Positions 1 to 9,066 of a stretch of DNA of 64,000 nt are shown in pieces. Made by a program: the position numbers and the translations under genes. How positions within the stretch are numbered: position 1 is the first letter of the stretch; each line of letters begins with the position of its first letter. Origin of the DNA: Amphritea atlantica (GTDB lineage Bacteria > Pseudomonadota > Gammaproteobacteria > Pseudomonadales > Balneatricaceae); contig CP073344.1 in NCBI GenBank assembly GCA_024397875.1, forward strand, positions 2,409,001 to 2,473,000, written 5' to 3'. Under the pieces are notes generated by a model. That model saw only the letters and a program-made list of their open reading frames with translations. It was not told where the DNA came from and made no database searches.

Positions 1-890
1 CACTCCCGGGAATTACCCACGAATACTGCAACAGAAATTGCCATACAGCGCTGCCCTGCTGCGCCAACAGAGGCACCGGCAATACTGTTAACGACCTGAT
101 TTTTTGCCGCATCCGGCATAATGACCATATGGTTCTTGGCACCGGCAAACGCCTGCACCCGCTTCATTTTGTCAGTACCGGTACGGTAGATGTGCTCACC
201 GACAGCCACCGAGCCGACGAAAGAGATCGCAGGGGTGTCTTTGTGGGTCAGCAACTGATCAACAACATCCTTCGTGCCGTGGACAACCTGCAGCAGACCA
301 TCCGGAGCGCCCGCTTCTTTAAACAGTTCTGCAAGGCGCATCGGCGTCAGCGGGTCTTGCTCTGAGGGTTTAAGGACGAAGGTGTTACCACAGGCAATCG
401 CCATCGGGAACATCCACAGGGGAATCATTGCCGGAAAGTTAAACGGGGTAATCCCCACACAGACACCCAACGGCTGGGTGATGCTGTAACAGTCGATCTT
501 ACGGGCGACGTTCTCAACGGTCTCACCCATGCTCAGGGAAGCAATATTGCAGGCATGTTCCACTACCTCGATACCACGCCATACATCACCCTTGGCATCT
601 TCAAAGGTCTTGCCGGTTTCCTGTGACAGTAACTCAGCAATCTGATCGTGATTCTCTTTCAGCAACGCCTGATAGCGCAGCATCAGACGGGCACGCTCTC
701 CCACAGGAGTCTCTTTCCAGGATTCAAATGCGGCTTTAGCCGCTTCAACTGCCTGATCCACTTCATCCGCGGTGGCACAAGGCACCTGGGCAATTACTTC
801 CTGAGTTGCGGGGTTTGTCACCGGAATCCAGTTTTCACTGTGGCTCTGAACCAGTTCACCATTGATCAGTAGAGGGACTTGCTGAGTCAT
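1..890 (-). CDS. mmsA: Methylmalonate-semialdehyde dehydrogenase (CoA-acylating), 3' part outside window
   Basis: NAD-dependent aldehyde dehydrogenase that converts (methyl)malonate semialdehyde to propionyl-/acetyl-CoA in valine, inositol or beta-alanine breakdown. About 296 residues are present; the family is near 500. The N-terminus runs [16 protein letters not shown], followed by the ALDH/MmsA stretch [16 protein letters not shown] and the LKPSEQDP cofactor loop. The catalytic cysteine motif GQRCMA lies about 20 residues before the window edge. The ATG at 890 has an AAGGTG Shine-Dalgarno 7 nt upstream. An AraC regulator is divergently transcribed 229 bp away. The CoA-acylating subtype is assigned from the GQRCMA and PFNFP context; another ALDH subfamily is less likely. 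Confidence 0.85.
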   Translation of the reverse strand, partial: MTQQVPLLINGELVQSHSENWIPVTNPATQEVIAQVPCATADEVDQAVEAAKAAFESWKETPVGERARLMLRYQALLKENHDQIAELLSQETGKTFEDAKGDVWRGIEVVEHACNIASLSMGETVENVARKIDCYSITQPLGVCVGITPFNFPAMIPLWMFPMAIACGNTFVLKPSEQDPLTPMRLAELFKEAGAPDGLLQVVHGTKDVVDQLLTHKDTPAISFVGSVAVGEHIYRTGTDKMKRVQAFAGAKNHMVIMPDAAKNQVVNSIAGASVGAAGQRCMAISVAVFVGNSRE

Positions 891-944
891 GTTTTGCACC
901 TTTTTTATTGTTCAGTTTTTATAATTCAGTTCTTGTTTGTTCTT

Positions 945-964
945 GTCCCGGCTAAAAACGGGAC
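945..964. promoter_or_regulatory. Inverted repeat upstream of mmsA
   Basis: GTCCCG and CGGGAC are perfect 6-bp arms separated by 8 nt, 55 bp upstream of the mmsA start. It could be an operator or an mRNA hairpin in the mmsA leader. Confidence 0.3.
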
Positions 965-1039
965 AGACTGTTGTTATACAGAGTGTTCTCATATGCGTTT
1001 TATTAAAGCACAGCATCCCGCAGCAGATGATTGATAATG

Positions 1040-1066
1040 TTGCTATATTAATGGACTATATTGCTA
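1040..1066. promoter_or_regulatory. Direct-repeat operator candidate between mmsA and araC
   Basis: TTGCTAT occurs at 1040-1046 and again at 1060-1066, a 20-bp period (two helix turns), with an internal TATATT repeat. AraC-family proteins usually bind direct repeats about 21 bp apart on one DNA face. The site lies in the 229-bp divergent spacer, so control of mmsA and/or the regulator itself is plausible. Confidence 0.4.
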
Positions 1067-1119
1067 TTGAATACATGAATACCCTAATAACCCCTTAATA
1101 CCTTAGTCGAGCAGCCCCC

Positions 1120-2037
1120 ATGAGCACTCCTTCAAACTGGCCTCTTCCCCCCCAGAGCATCCGCTTCGTGATCCCCCACAAGATCATCGAAAAACTCGCC
1201 CATAACAGGCTTTCAAAGGATCTTTATCCGCTTGGTGCAGGCTACTATAAGCAAGCGGAAGGACACCGTATGGAGCGTCGCGAACATGATGATAATCTGC
1301 TCATCTATTGTCTTGATGGTAAAGGTAAAATACGGGTCAACCAGAAGAATATTGCGGTAAATAGCGGCGACCTGATCGTACTGCCAAGGGGCACGGCTCA
1401 CCAGTATGCTTCCAGCCTGAATTACCCCTGGACAATCTACTGGTGTCACTTTGAAGGCGAGCTGGCCGATCACTTTATCGATCACCTGCAGATCCCAAAA
1501 CAGAAGCCAGTGGTTCGCTTAGGGCTGCACAGCAGTCTGGTGAGTGAGTTTGATGCACTACTGGAAGCCCGTCACAGCAGCTACCACCTGAACGCCTTTA
1601 TCAATGCAGCCAACCAGCTGCGGCAGATACTCACCCATATTGCGCTACTGCAACCACTGGTTCGCAATCAGGATGCCGACAGTTTCAATCTGGAGAAGAT
1701 TCACAGCCTGATGCAGGCCCGTATTCATGAACAGCTGGATATCGACACCATGGCCGCCAGCGTCAACCTGTCCAAGTTTCACTTTATAAAGAAATATAAA
1801 GATGCCACCGGCACCACCCCGATCAACCATTTTATTCAGCTGAAAATTGAACGAGCCTGCCATCTGTTGGATATCAGCACGAAAACGATTGCAGAAGTGG
1901 CTTTTATGGTGGGTTATGAAGACGCTTATTACTTCTCGCGTATCTTCAGAAAAGTGATGGGTATCTCACCCACCCAATACCGGAAACTGCAGGTGGGAGC
2001 ATGGTCGTATAAAAGTTTCAAAACGGACACGATTTAA
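1120..2037 (+). CDS. AraC-family transcriptional regulator with cupin sensor domain
   Basis: A 305-residue regulator. Residues about 25-165 form an AraC-type beta-barrel/cupin (LDGKGKIRVNQ, SGDLIVLPRGTAHQY). Residues about 205-295 form the double helix-turn-helix, with LDIDTMAASVNLSKFHF as the first HTH and IAEVAFMVGYEDAYYFSRIF as the typical second one. It is divergent from mmsA, and a direct-repeat operator candidate lies between them, so it probably controls mmsA in response to a small ligand. The effector is unknown. The start has no strong Shine-Dalgarno, but the N-terminus fits the family. Confidence 0.85.
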   Translation: MSTPSNWPLPPQSIRFVIPHKIIEKLAHNRLSKDLYPLGAGYYKQAEGHRMERREHDDNLLIYCLDGKGKIRVNQKNIAVNSGDLIVLPRGTAHQYASSLNYPWTIYWCHFEGELADHFIDHLQIPKQKPVVRLGLHSSLVSEFDALLEARHSSYHLNAFINAANQLRQILTHIALLQPLVRNQDADSFNLEKIHSLMQARIHEQLDIDTMAASVNLSKFHFIKKYKDATGTTPINHFIQLKIERACHLLDISTKTIAEVAFMVGYEDAYYFSRIFRKVMGISPTQYRKLQVGAWSYKSFKTDTI

Positions 2038-2107
2038 AGTATTTATTAAAAATCACTGCTAGTGTCTAAACTTAGCCGTAGAGACTCTTCAGGGATTTAA
2101 TAAGCCA

Positions 2108-2524
2108 ATGGTAATTGCCGGTATTGATCACATCGTATTGCGTACCTCTCAACTGGAGAAAATGCTCCGGTTTTACTGCGACGTACTCGGCTGTCATGTG
2201 GAAAGAGAACTCCCCCCGGAAACAGGGCTGGTGCAGCTACGTGCCGGTACAGCCCTGATCGATATCGTCCCGGTCGACAGTGAGCTGGGACGCGCAGGAG
2301 GAGGTCCTCCCACCGCAACGGAAAACAACATGGATCATTTCTGTCTGTTATTGGAGCCGATATCACCTCAACAACTCACTGAGCACCTTAAGCAGCATAA
2401 AGTGTCTGTCGGGGACTTCGCTAAGCGCTATGGCAGCGAAGGCTTTGGAGACTCCATTTATATCCAGGACCCTGAAGGAAATACGGTAGAGTTGAGAAGC
2501 AAAAAACGCTCTGTCGACGACTGA
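2108..2524 (+). CDS. VOC/glyoxalase-family protein
   Basis: A 138-residue single-module vicinal-oxygen-chelate protein. It has the opening beta strand IDHIVLRT, the mid-domain NMDHFCLLLE and the C-terminal DPEGNTVELRS. The likely metal ligands are the histidines of IDHI and DHFC and the glutamate of VELR. Family members are lyases, isomerases, dioxygenases or antibiotic-resistance proteins, and the substrate cannot be told from sequence. It follows the AraC gene by 70 bp on the same strand and could be co-transcribed. Confidence 0.75.
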   Translation: MVIAGIDHIVLRTSQLEKMLRFYCDVLGCHVERELPPETGLVQLRAGTALIDIVPVDSELGRAGGGPPTATENNMDHFCLLLEPISPQQLTEHLKQHKVSVGDFAKRYGSEGFGDSIYIQDPEGNTVELRSKKRSVDD

Positions 2525-2760
2525 GGTAACCCTGCCTGTCTATTGTCACAGGCTTTGCTCCCGGGCTTGCAACACCATACGGGGTGACTATTTTTGCCCC
2601 CTGAGGCAATACCGTATCGAAAAACGATTTATAGATTAGCCTTAGCAAGCAAAACGTCTGTAAAATAATGAAAAACCTGCAGATCGACATTAAACCGCGA
2701 CGTAACGATTTTCGTATCAGCACACACTCTACTGAGGCAATATAGCGGATCTGGAAGCTA

Positions 2761-2787
2761 GGATGGCAAGGATGGCAAGGATGGCAA
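2761..2787 (+). repeat. Triplicated 9-bp repeat carrying three in-frame start codons
   Basis: GGATGGCAA is repeated three times without mismatch. It gives ATGs at 2763, 2772 and 2781 in one frame. Each copy also supplies an AGGA Shine-Dalgarno-like sequence 8 nt before the next ATG, and GGAAG at 2753-2757 serves the first. Confidence 0.9.
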
Positions 2788-4055
2788 AGCTAAATCAAAC
2801 AATTACCCGCTGGCAAGGGATGGGACTGATTGCCACCACGCTTTTGGGTACCGGCGTATTTATTCTGCCACAACTGACCATCGCTGAAGCGGGTGATCAG
2901 GCGATCTGGGCCTGGGTTATTCTGCTGCTGGGCCTTCTGCCACTGACCTGGGTATTTGCAGAGCTGGGACGGCGCTTCACCCACGCAGCCGGTCCCGCCT
3001 ACTTTGTTGACCGGGCGTTCGGACCACTGGCCGGCAGGGTTATCGGACTGTTGTTTCTGTTCTCGGTGCCTACCGGCGCCGCCGCTGCACTGGTCATGAC
3101 GTTCAAATTCCTGAACCCCGTGGTCACGCTGTCAGCAGAACAACAACTCTGCGGCGAACTGCTGGTGTTTTTACTCCTGTTTTATATCAATCGCCGCGGC
3201 TTACAGCTATCGGGTCGCATTCAGATGGGACTGACCCTGACGATTCTGTTTATAGTTATACTGATGCTGGTGATGACGCTGATTCAGACACCTGCTACCG
3301 CTGCCGTTCCCGTCATGCATAAGCCTGTCGTTGCTGGCGATTACAGCGGTATTATGCAGGCTATCGGCCTGGCTATCTGGAGCTTTCTTGGCATAGAAGC
3401 GATCACCCATCTGGCGGGCGAATTCAAAGATGTCAAAAAAGATTACATCCCGGCAACCCTGATCGGCGTCTCGCTTGTGGGACTGATCTATATCGGGTGC
3501 ACCTGGCTCGCCATGCAGGCCCCCGAACATCCGCTGGCGATGGTCGGCCTGTTTGAGATGCAGTTTGGTAACAGCGGTCGCTGGATTATCGGCGGCTTAG
3601 GCTTTATCAGCGGCATAGCGACTATCAATATCTACCTGGCCAGCCTCTCCCGTCTGGCCTGGAGTTTCAGTAACGATGGCATCCTGCCTCACCCGCTGCG
3701 AGCGCTCAACCAGCATAGGGTTCCAGCAACCGCGCTTATCACCTTTATGGTCCTTTCTGCTCTGATGCTGATTGTCAGCTATTTTGCAAAAATGGATTTC
3801 ACCGTCATGGCCCACTGGGTCAATGGGTCATTTGTCGTGGTATATAGCGCATCCATGCTGGCCGCCTGGAAACTGCTTGATCGTCGCTGCAGGCCCGCGA
3901 TCGTTATTAGCCTGTTCGCCTGCGGACTGTTTATCTACTGTCTCGGTACCGCTATGCTCTACCCGGTATTGCTCGGACTGCTCATAACGCTGGTATTATT
4001 GAGGCAGAAAATTTGGCAGCGGAATAATCCAACTAGCGAGGGGACCGGGCTATAA
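2763..4055 (+). CDS. YjeH-type amino-acid exporter (APC superfamily)
   Basis: An inner-membrane transporter of 430 residues (424 from the third ATG), with about 12 hydrophobic segments. It resembles E. coli YjeH, a methionine/branched-chain amino-acid exporter, in the N-terminal QGMGLIATTLLGTGVFILPQ region, the central WSFLGIEAITHLAGEFKD motif and the C-terminal layout. The start is ambiguous because a 9-bp repeat makes three consecutive ATGs. Family alignment favours 2781, while Shine-Dalgarno spacing allows all three. The gene stands alone. The substrate assignment is by resemblance only. Confidence 0.8.
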   Translation: MARMARMAKLNQTITRWQGMGLIATTLLGTGVFILPQLTIAEAGDQAIWAWVILLLGLLPLTWVFAELGRRFTHAAGPAYFVDRAFGPLAGRVIGLLFLFSVPTGAAAALVMTFKFLNPVVTLSAEQQLCGELLVFLLLFYINRRGLQLSGRIQMGLTLTILFIVILMLVMTLIQTPATAAVPVMHKPVVAGDYSGIMQAIGLAIWSFLGIEAITHLAGEFKDVKKDYIPATLIGVSLVGLIYIGCTWLAMQAPEHPLAMVGLFEMQFGNSGRWIIGGLGFISGIATINIYLASLSRLAWSFSNDGILPHPLRALNQHRVPATALITFMVLSALMLIVSYFAKMDFTVMAHWVNGSFVVVYSASMLAAWKLLDRRCRPAIVISLFACGLFIYCLGTAMLYPVLLGLLITLVLLRQKIWQRNNPTSEGTGL

Positions 4056-4127
4056 CACATTCACAATATCTCGCCCAGGCTCAATTCAAAAACAAATAAA
4101 AACTCTGAGTTAAACGATACACGCTTT

Positions 4128-4157
4128 AAGCGGGGACAGATATTCCTCTCCCCGCTT
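4128..4157. terminator. Hairpin between convergent genes
   Basis: AAGCGGGG and CCCCGCTT form an 8-bp perfect stem with a 14-nt loop. It sits between the 3' ends of the exporter gene and the membrane-protein gene. There is no clear T-run, so termination is only probable. Confidence 0.5.
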
Positions 4158-4164
4158 AGTGCAT

Positions 4165-4863
4165 TCATCGAGTTTCAGTCAATAAATATGACGAAACCTT
4201 AGCGCTTCCCGATGTCCTCCAGCTTGAATGGGCCAGCAGACCAACGCCTCCCAGAGCGACCATAATGTGCACTCCAACAAACGCTGCAAAGAGCTGAGCA
4301 CGCCCGGCAAAGAATTGCTCCGGACCGTTCAAAGCGAGTGAATAAAATGAAAGCGTCGCCAGGTTCATCACAATAATGAGTGCCAACAGTTTTCGGGTTC
4401 CACGAAAAACCCACCAGCACCAAACCCCATAAAGCGTTTCTACGAACAAAGCCAAAGAAGGTATGTCATATAAACCCAGACCAAGCTTCATAGAATCATT
4501 CCACGGACTAATCGCTATATCCTGAACATGGGTCGCAAGATCAAGAATGATATGCGAAATCACCCCTGCCGAAAGAGCGGCCCCCCAAACGGGTTTATTA
4601 AAGGGCTTTGACACCACCCACCATACAGCAAGCGCAATCAATGCAGTCGTTGCTACAGAGTGGGAGTAAGGCATATGAGTCAGGTGGATGTCACTAACCG
4701 CCCTGACAACCGGCTCGGTGTTAGTGATCTCCACCCCTGCAATATTTAACACAACCCATAAGAACTCAACGACCTGAACCGAAATAAAAACCGGAATAAT
4801 CGGTACACCTGGCCATTTCCTATTAATAAGTAGCGCAGTCGCCGCATGATTAATTGCATTCAT
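4165..4863 (-). CDS. Uncharacterised inner-membrane protein, possibly YdjM-like
   Basis: A 232-residue protein with five or six hydrophobic segments. Conserved-looking polar residues lie at membrane edges: THMPYSHSV and GVISHIILDLATH. Histidine/aspartate pairs of this kind recall the membrane-bound metal-dependent hydrolase family of YdjM (PF04307), but the match is loose and no function is claimed. The ATG at 4863 is preferred because GAGGAAAG sits 7 nt upstream, whereas the ATG at 4884 lacks a Shine-Dalgarno. It is downstream of the NDH-like flavoprotein gene on the same strand (72-bp gap) and may share its transcript. Confidence 0.6.
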   Translation of the reverse strand: MNAINHAATALLINRKWPGVPIIPVFISVQVVEFLWVVLNIAGVEITNTEPVVRAVSDIHLTHMPYSHSVATTALIALAVWWVVSKPFNKPVWGAALSAGVISHIILDLATHVQDIAISPWNDSMKLGLGLYDIPSLALFVETLYGVWCWWVFRGTRKLLALIIVMNLATLSFYSLALNGPEQFFAGRAQLFAAFVGVHIMVALGGVGLLAHSSWRTSGSAKVSSYLLTETR

Positions 4864-4935
4864 CGCTACTTTCCTCAGATACACTCATCAGGAAGAGTAT
4901 GTTTCTACAGATAGACGCGGCCGTTGAAAGTAGCG

Positions 4936-6105
4936 TCATACCTCAACCTCAACAGTCAGTGCAATCTGCTCAAATATCTTTAGTTTTCCTAGTTCTGGAT
5001 TTGGAGGCATGATCCACTCATTATTAATTTGAGTTTTTATCGCTTTCCCCTCCTCACGGACTTTCTTTACCTCGCGCTCCCAGCCGGTACTGAATACAGC
5101 CCCCCACGCTCCCAAATCGAGACAAGTGGCATAGAACGGCTGACGGTATGCCTGTAATTCATTACCCAACAGATCATGCACTGCGTTATATCCGGCAAAA
5201 CGTCCCAATTCAGTTGCATGCTGGCATGATAACAAAGTGGCATGATTGTCATCTGCAAAAGTATGTGCAGTATCTCCGGCTACAAAAATTGACTCCGCAC
5301 CTGGCACTTTAAGATCGGGAGTAACTTTTAACCTCCCCTGCGCATCATATTCACCTGAAATACTACGCGTCAGAGGACTGGCAACCAGCCCGGTGGCCAT
5401 AATGACTGTCCGACTCTCAATCAACTTCCCATTTTCCAGCTTAATGGCCCCCGGCCAGATACAACTTACGGTTGTTCCCAAATGCGTTTCAATACCGCAT
5501 TGAGCTACCGCCTCTTCGACAAAGGGAATAAATGCTGGACCAAGCTCATTACCTGCCCGTACTGCCTGATCGACCAGAATAATCCGTTTTTTATCTCCCA
5601 GACGGCTGCGAAGTTCGGTAGCCAACTCCAGTCCGGTAAAACCTGCCCCAATAATCACAATCGTATTTTCAGCGGGGTCGTCAGACGTAAGCTGGTCAAG
5701 ATGGAAGTCCAGCCTTTCAGTATCTTCAAAGTTATCTATTGACCAGGTGTACTCTTGCATACCTGATATAGGCAAATGTTTCAGTTCGCTCCCTGTTGCA
5801 AGAATAAGACGATCATATTCACGCTCCTCTCCACCAGAGCAACGATATCTACCTACTTCAGCATCAATTTTTCTAACTTCAGCCACTCGAAAATTAACGC
5901 CAATCTCTTTCATCAGAGGTGCTAAGGGCACACTCAAAGCCTGACTTGCCCCCTGATAAAGTCGAGGACGAATGATCAGGTCAGGCGTCTTACTGACTAA
6001 TTCGATGCTGATCATTTCAGCAGACTCGGAATTACGTTCTGCAGCGGCACTCATTGCAGCCCAGACTCCCGCAAAACCTCCGCCCAAAATGTGAATTTCT
6101 TTCAT
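4936..6105 (-). CDS. NDH-2-like FAD/NAD(P)-dependent oxidoreductase
   Basis: A 389-residue flavoprotein with two Rossmann folds: HILGGGFAGVWAAM at the N-terminus (FAD) and VIIGAGFTGLELATEL near residue 150 (NADH). ATGSELKHLP and FVAGDTAHTF are the usual pyridine-nucleotide-disulphide reductase connecting motifs. The architecture matches type II NADH dehydrogenases and related flavoproteins, but the protein lacks an obvious C-terminal membrane anchor, so quinone reduction is not certain. AGGAG lies 7 nt before the start. A LysR regulator is divergently transcribed 109 bp away and probably controls it. Confidence 0.75.
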   Translation of the reverse strand: MKEIHILGGGFAGVWAAMSAAAERNSESAEMISIELVSKTPDLIIRPRLYQGASQALSVPLAPLMKEIGVNFRVAEVRKIDAEVGRYRCSGGEEREYDRLILATGSELKHLPISGMQEYTWSIDNFEDTERLDFHLDQLTSDDPAENTIVIIGAGFTGLELATELRSRLGDKKRIILVDQAVRAGNELGPAFIPFVEEAVAQCGIETHLGTTVSCIWPGAIKLENGKLIESRTVIMATGLVASPLTRSISGEYDAQGRLKVTPDLKVPGAESIFVAGDTAHTFADDNHATLLSCQHATELGRFAGYNAVHDLLGNELQAYRQPFYATCLDLGAWGAVFSTGWEREVKKVREEGKAIKTQINNEWIMPPNPELGKLKIFEQIALTVEVEV

Positions 6106-6154
6106 TACAGACTCCTAAATGGCAATAACTTAATAGGTGCCTGCAAAGATAATA

Positions 6155-6182
6155 ATTACATTAACGCAAGTATAGTTGTAAT
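6155..6182. promoter_or_regulatory. LysR-type operator candidate
   Basis: ATTACA (6155-6160) and TGTAAT (6177-6182) form an inverted repeat with a 16-nt spacer inside the 109-bp divergent spacer between the flavoprotein gene and the LysR gene. Confidence 0.35.
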
Positions 6183-6214
6183 ATTGATAATCAAACTTAC
6201 AAAAATGCAAGCTT

Positions 6215-7099
6215 ATGACAACCTGGGATGATTACCGTCTTGTATTAGCTATAGCACGTGCCCGCGGTTTACCCGGCGCAGCAGCTAACCTGAAAGTCAC
6301 ACTATCTACAGTATTTCGTCGCCTTGAACGAATTGAGGATAAACTGGGAACACGATTATTTGACCGGCTACGAGGCAGCTATGAACCTACGGATACCGGG
6401 GTCGAACTTATACGCGCAGCCGAACGAATGGAATATGAAGCACTGAATGCTGATCGCATCATTTCTGGTCGCGACCAGAAGCTAACCGGTGTTTTACGAA
6501 TCACAGCAACTGATGCGCTTGCTATTAGCTTCCTCGCCAGACATCTGCCCGCATTTCATACCGTTCACCCACGCATAAACGTTGAAATCCTGTCAGATGA
6601 TCATTTATTAAGCCTCGCCGGCCGGGAAGCAGATCTTGCACTGCGTCCCAAAAGGCCAGAGGAAGAAACCCTTGTTGCAAGAAAGATTGCAACTATCCGC
6701 TGGGGAATATATGCCAGCAAAGAAACATCGAGGTCTGTTGGTAAAATTCAGAATTTAGCCTCACTGTCCGGGCTTGGATTTGTCAACTGGATTGGAGGAC
6801 CCGCCAGTAAATGGTTTGATGAGGTAATACCCCATAGCATAGAAAGTATCAGCTCCAGTAGCCTTATAATAAATGCAGAACTAGCAGCACAAAGCGATCT
6901 ACTGGTACCTCTTCCATGCCTGCTGGGTTCCCAATGGCGGAATCTTAGGCCGGTAATGACACCATTAACCAAACCGGTTGGCGAATTATGGGTTGCGACC
7001 CATGAAGATATGCGCAGAAACGCACGCGTTAAAGCACTGTTTGACTATTTAGTTCTCGCCGCAGAAGCTGATAAAGACCGGTTTGAAGGGACAGCATGA
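6215..7099 (+). CDS. LysR-family transcriptional regulator
   Basis: A 294-residue protein with an N-terminal winged HTH (GLPGAAANLKVTLSTVFRRL, then LGTRLFDR) and a periplasmic-binding-like effector domain from about residue 90 (GVLRITATDALAISFLARHL). It is divergent from the NDH-2-like gene, the usual LysR/target arrangement. No Shine-Dalgarno is visible, so translation may be weak or start slightly differently. The effector is unknown. Confidence 0.85.
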   Translation: MTTWDDYRLVLAIARARGLPGAAANLKVTLSTVFRRLERIEDKLGTRLFDRLRGSYEPTDTGVELIRAAERMEYEALNADRIISGRDQKLTGVLRITATDALAISFLARHLPAFHTVHPRINVEILSDDHLLSLAGREADLALRPKRPEEETLVARKIATIRWGIYASKETSRSVGKIQNLASLSGLGFVNWIGGPASKWFDEVIPHSIESISSSSLIINAELAAQSDLLVPLPCLLGSQWRNLRPVMTPLTKPVGELWVATHEDMRRNARVKALFDYLVLAAEADKDRFEGTA

Positions 7100-7147
7100 A
7101 AAACTTTCTGCTGAAAACATGTACGTCCCCAACCATTTCACGCTTAT

Positions 7148-7549
7148 CTATGCCCATTCAATAAGCAGATTTATCCATAACAGCAATACACATAAAATTC
7201 CTCCGCCGTAGAGATACATGCGATACCTGACCTTATTGCTGGTCAGGTGAACATACGCCTGGGCTGACCTGAGGATAACAAAAAACCAGGCGAAGAACAG
7301 ACCGGCAACACTCTCTGTTCCTGATACGATATACAGGGTACACACCACGTAAAAGAGACAGGGAACCTCAAACATGTTGTTGTAACATCGTCCGGTTTTT
7401 ATAAGCACTTCAGGCACGGCCTCGCCCTGCATCAGCTTGAAATAACCCGCCGGAACCGCGCCGTTACGCACACTTGTAATTCTCGCTCTTACCGCACAGA
7501 AGCCGATTAAAATGGTTAGCACAGTGACTGCAAACATGGCATAGATCAT
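7148..7549 (-). CDS. MAPEG-family membrane protein
   Basis: A 133-residue protein with four hydrophobic helices. The sequence around GRCYNNMFEVPCLFYVVC and the C-terminal RSAQAYVHLTSNKVRYRMYLY fits the MAPEG family (eicosanoid/glutathione membrane proteins). Bacterial members are glutathione-dependent detoxification enzymes or of unknown function. It is divergent from a TetR regulator, with a perfect inverted repeat between them, so inducible expression is likely. Confidence 0.75.
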   Translation of the reverse strand: MIYAMFAVTVLTILIGFCAVRARITSVRNGAVPAGYFKLMQGEAVPEVLIKTGRCYNNMFEVPCLFYVVCTLYIVSGTESVAGLFFAWFFVILRSAQAYVHLTSNKVRYRMYLYGGGILCVLLLWINLLIEWA

Positions 7550-7597
7550 GGTTCAGATATCCCTTAGATGAAAACCTTGATGCTAACAACAATCTAT

Positions 7598-7615
7598 ATA
7601 TGATAAAGATCATAT
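7598..7615. promoter_or_regulatory. TetR operator candidate
   Basis: ATATGAT-AAAG-ATCATAT is a perfect 7-bp inverted repeat between the divergent MAPEG and TetR genes. It overlaps the upstream possible start codon of the regulator, supporting the internal start at 7642. Confidence 0.6.
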
Positions 7616-7641
7616 TTAGCTTTCCATGGATTAAATTCGGC

Positions 7642-8217
7642 ATGCCTTACTCACGTGAACATAAACAGAAAAGCAGAGAGAAAATTCTGCAAAGCGCCTA
7701 CCGGTTATTTTCAACCAAAGGCTTTGACAACGTTACGGTGGATACGGTGATGCAGGACTGCTCATTAACCCGTGGTGCTTTTTACGGACATTTCAGAAGT
7801 AAATCAGAACTGTATAAAAAAGCGCTGAAGTTTGCCGCGTCAAACAGCAAACTCGCAGATATAAAACCTGAAGGACTATCATCCCGCGAGTGGCTAAGCG
7901 TATTGCTGGATGGCTATCTGAGTATTGAACATGTGTATGGAGAAAGACCCTGCCCTTTGGCTTTTCTGGCAACCGATATCGTCTCCCGGGATAAAGAAAC
8001 CAATAAAACCTATGCCCAGGTATATAGCAGAATGAATCAACTGATTCTGGACTATGCAGGCAGAGACGCCGTTAAAGATGCGCAGGATGTTCTCTCGCTC
8101 ACATCAATGATCATCGGTGCTGTAGCGGTTTCGAGAACCATTGAGGATAAACAACAGGTACAGCAGATTTTATCATCCTGCCGCCAGCAAGCGCGTTTGA
8201 TTTTAGGAGGGATATAA
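7642..8217 (+). CDS. TetR-family transcriptional regulator
   Basis: A 191-residue regulator with the TetR HTH SAYRLFSTKGFDNVTVDTVM followed by LTRGAFYGHFRSKSELY. The C-terminal ligand domain has no further signature and resembles the AcrR/NemR class. The ATG at 7642 (MPYSREHK) is chosen over 7600 because the added N-terminus is atypical and its start lies within a probable operator. It most likely represses the divergent MAPEG gene and itself. Confidence 0.8.
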   Translation: MPYSREHKQKSREKILQSAYRLFSTKGFDNVTVDTVMQDCSLTRGAFYGHFRSKSELYKKALKFAASNSKLADIKPEGLSSREWLSVLLDGYLSIEHVYGERPCPLAFLATDIVSRDKETNKTYAQVYSRMNQLILDYAGRDAVKDAQDVLSLTSMIIGAVAVSRTIEDKQQVQQILSSCRQQARLILGGI

Positions 8218-8237
8218 ACTCCCTCAGAACCCGATGT

Positions 8238-8894
8238 TCAGTCGTCCCCTGCCTGTTTATGTCGCGCATAGAAGCGCTCCAGTTCGCGGGATTCAGGCGT
8301 CTGCCCGGTAAAGATCTCGACATAGTCAGAGATCCGCTGCAATCGGGTAGAGATATCTTCATCGGATTTCATTGAGATATAACCGATCTGGGTCAGATAG
8401 ATGGTGCGCGCGCGAACATCGGCTTTTTGAGGATCAAAACCGAAGCGGATAAACATCTGCCGCAATGCCTCCAGACGGGTCTCATCTGCCAGACCGATCT
8501 GCTCAGCTACCTCGGCGGATTGCAGTGCCCAGCTGCGGACAGCAAATTCAAACTGGGAATCAAACAGATCCTGACTCAACCAGCAATCAAATACATTCAG
8601 AATGGCTTCGGCAATCGTCTCAGCATAGGCCTCCGACTGAGCCACCAGATTACCGGTATTTTTTTCCCGCCACATCGTCAGTAAGGCATTGAGCAGCTCA
8701 TTACGATCCTTAAAAAACCAGTAAAAACTGGTACGGGACAGCTTCAGCTTTTTAGCCAGCGGCTGAATACGCACAGCATCAACCCCGGTCTCGATCACAG
8801 TATCGTAGGCAGCCTGTAACCAGAGGTCCGCCGAGCCACGCCACCCGCTGGCTGCGGGCGTTTCAGCACTGTTAGTTTCATTTTCACTACTCAT
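8238..8894 (-). CDS. TetR-family regulator of the divergent flavin oxidoreductase
   Basis: A 218-residue protein from the ATG at 8894 (MSSENETN), which has GAGGAAAT 11 nt upstream; an in-frame extension to 9062 runs through the promoter region and is discarded. The HTH is VRIQPLAKKLKLSRTSFYWF followed by FKDRNELLNALL. Copies of the palindrome ATGTACAT sit in the 243-bp divergent spacer, one of them inside the sigma-70 spacer of the oxidoreductase promoter. This suggests direct repression of that gene. Confidence 0.8.
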   Translation of the reverse strand: MSSENETNSAETPAASGWRGSADLWLQAAYDTVIETGVDAVRIQPLAKKLKLSRTSFYWFFKDRNELLNALLTMWREKNTGNLVAQSEAYAETIAEAILNVFDCWLSQDLFDSQFEFAVRSWALQSAEVAEQIGLADETRLEALRQMFIRFGFDPQKADVRARTIYLTQIGYISMKSDEDISTRLQRISDYVEIFTGQTPESRELERFYARHKQAGDD

Positions 8895-8952
8895 AGGGTG
8901 CGGATATTTCCTCTGTTCTGACACAGCCGGATAGCCCGGCCACGCTGATGAA

Positions 8953-8960
8953 ATGTACAT
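8953..8960. promoter_or_regulatory. ATGTACAT palindrome, regulator side
   Basis: Perfect 8-bp palindrome 59 bp upstream of the TetR start, identical to the one at 9076-9083. Probable autoregulatory half of a two-site operator. Confidence 0.4.
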
Positions 8961-9066
8961 AAGTGTCGAAGCGATGTAAACCAATCGACTTTTATGCGCG
9001 TTTTTTCTCTGGCCAGAATCATTTTTGCAAGAGAGATACAGCCAAAAAACACCAATGAACAATTAA

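Noticed and set aside
8895..9062. 56-residue N-terminal extension of the TetR regulator
   Set aside because: It would read through the promoter/operator region and lacks a Shine-Dalgarno; the ATG at 8894 fits the family.
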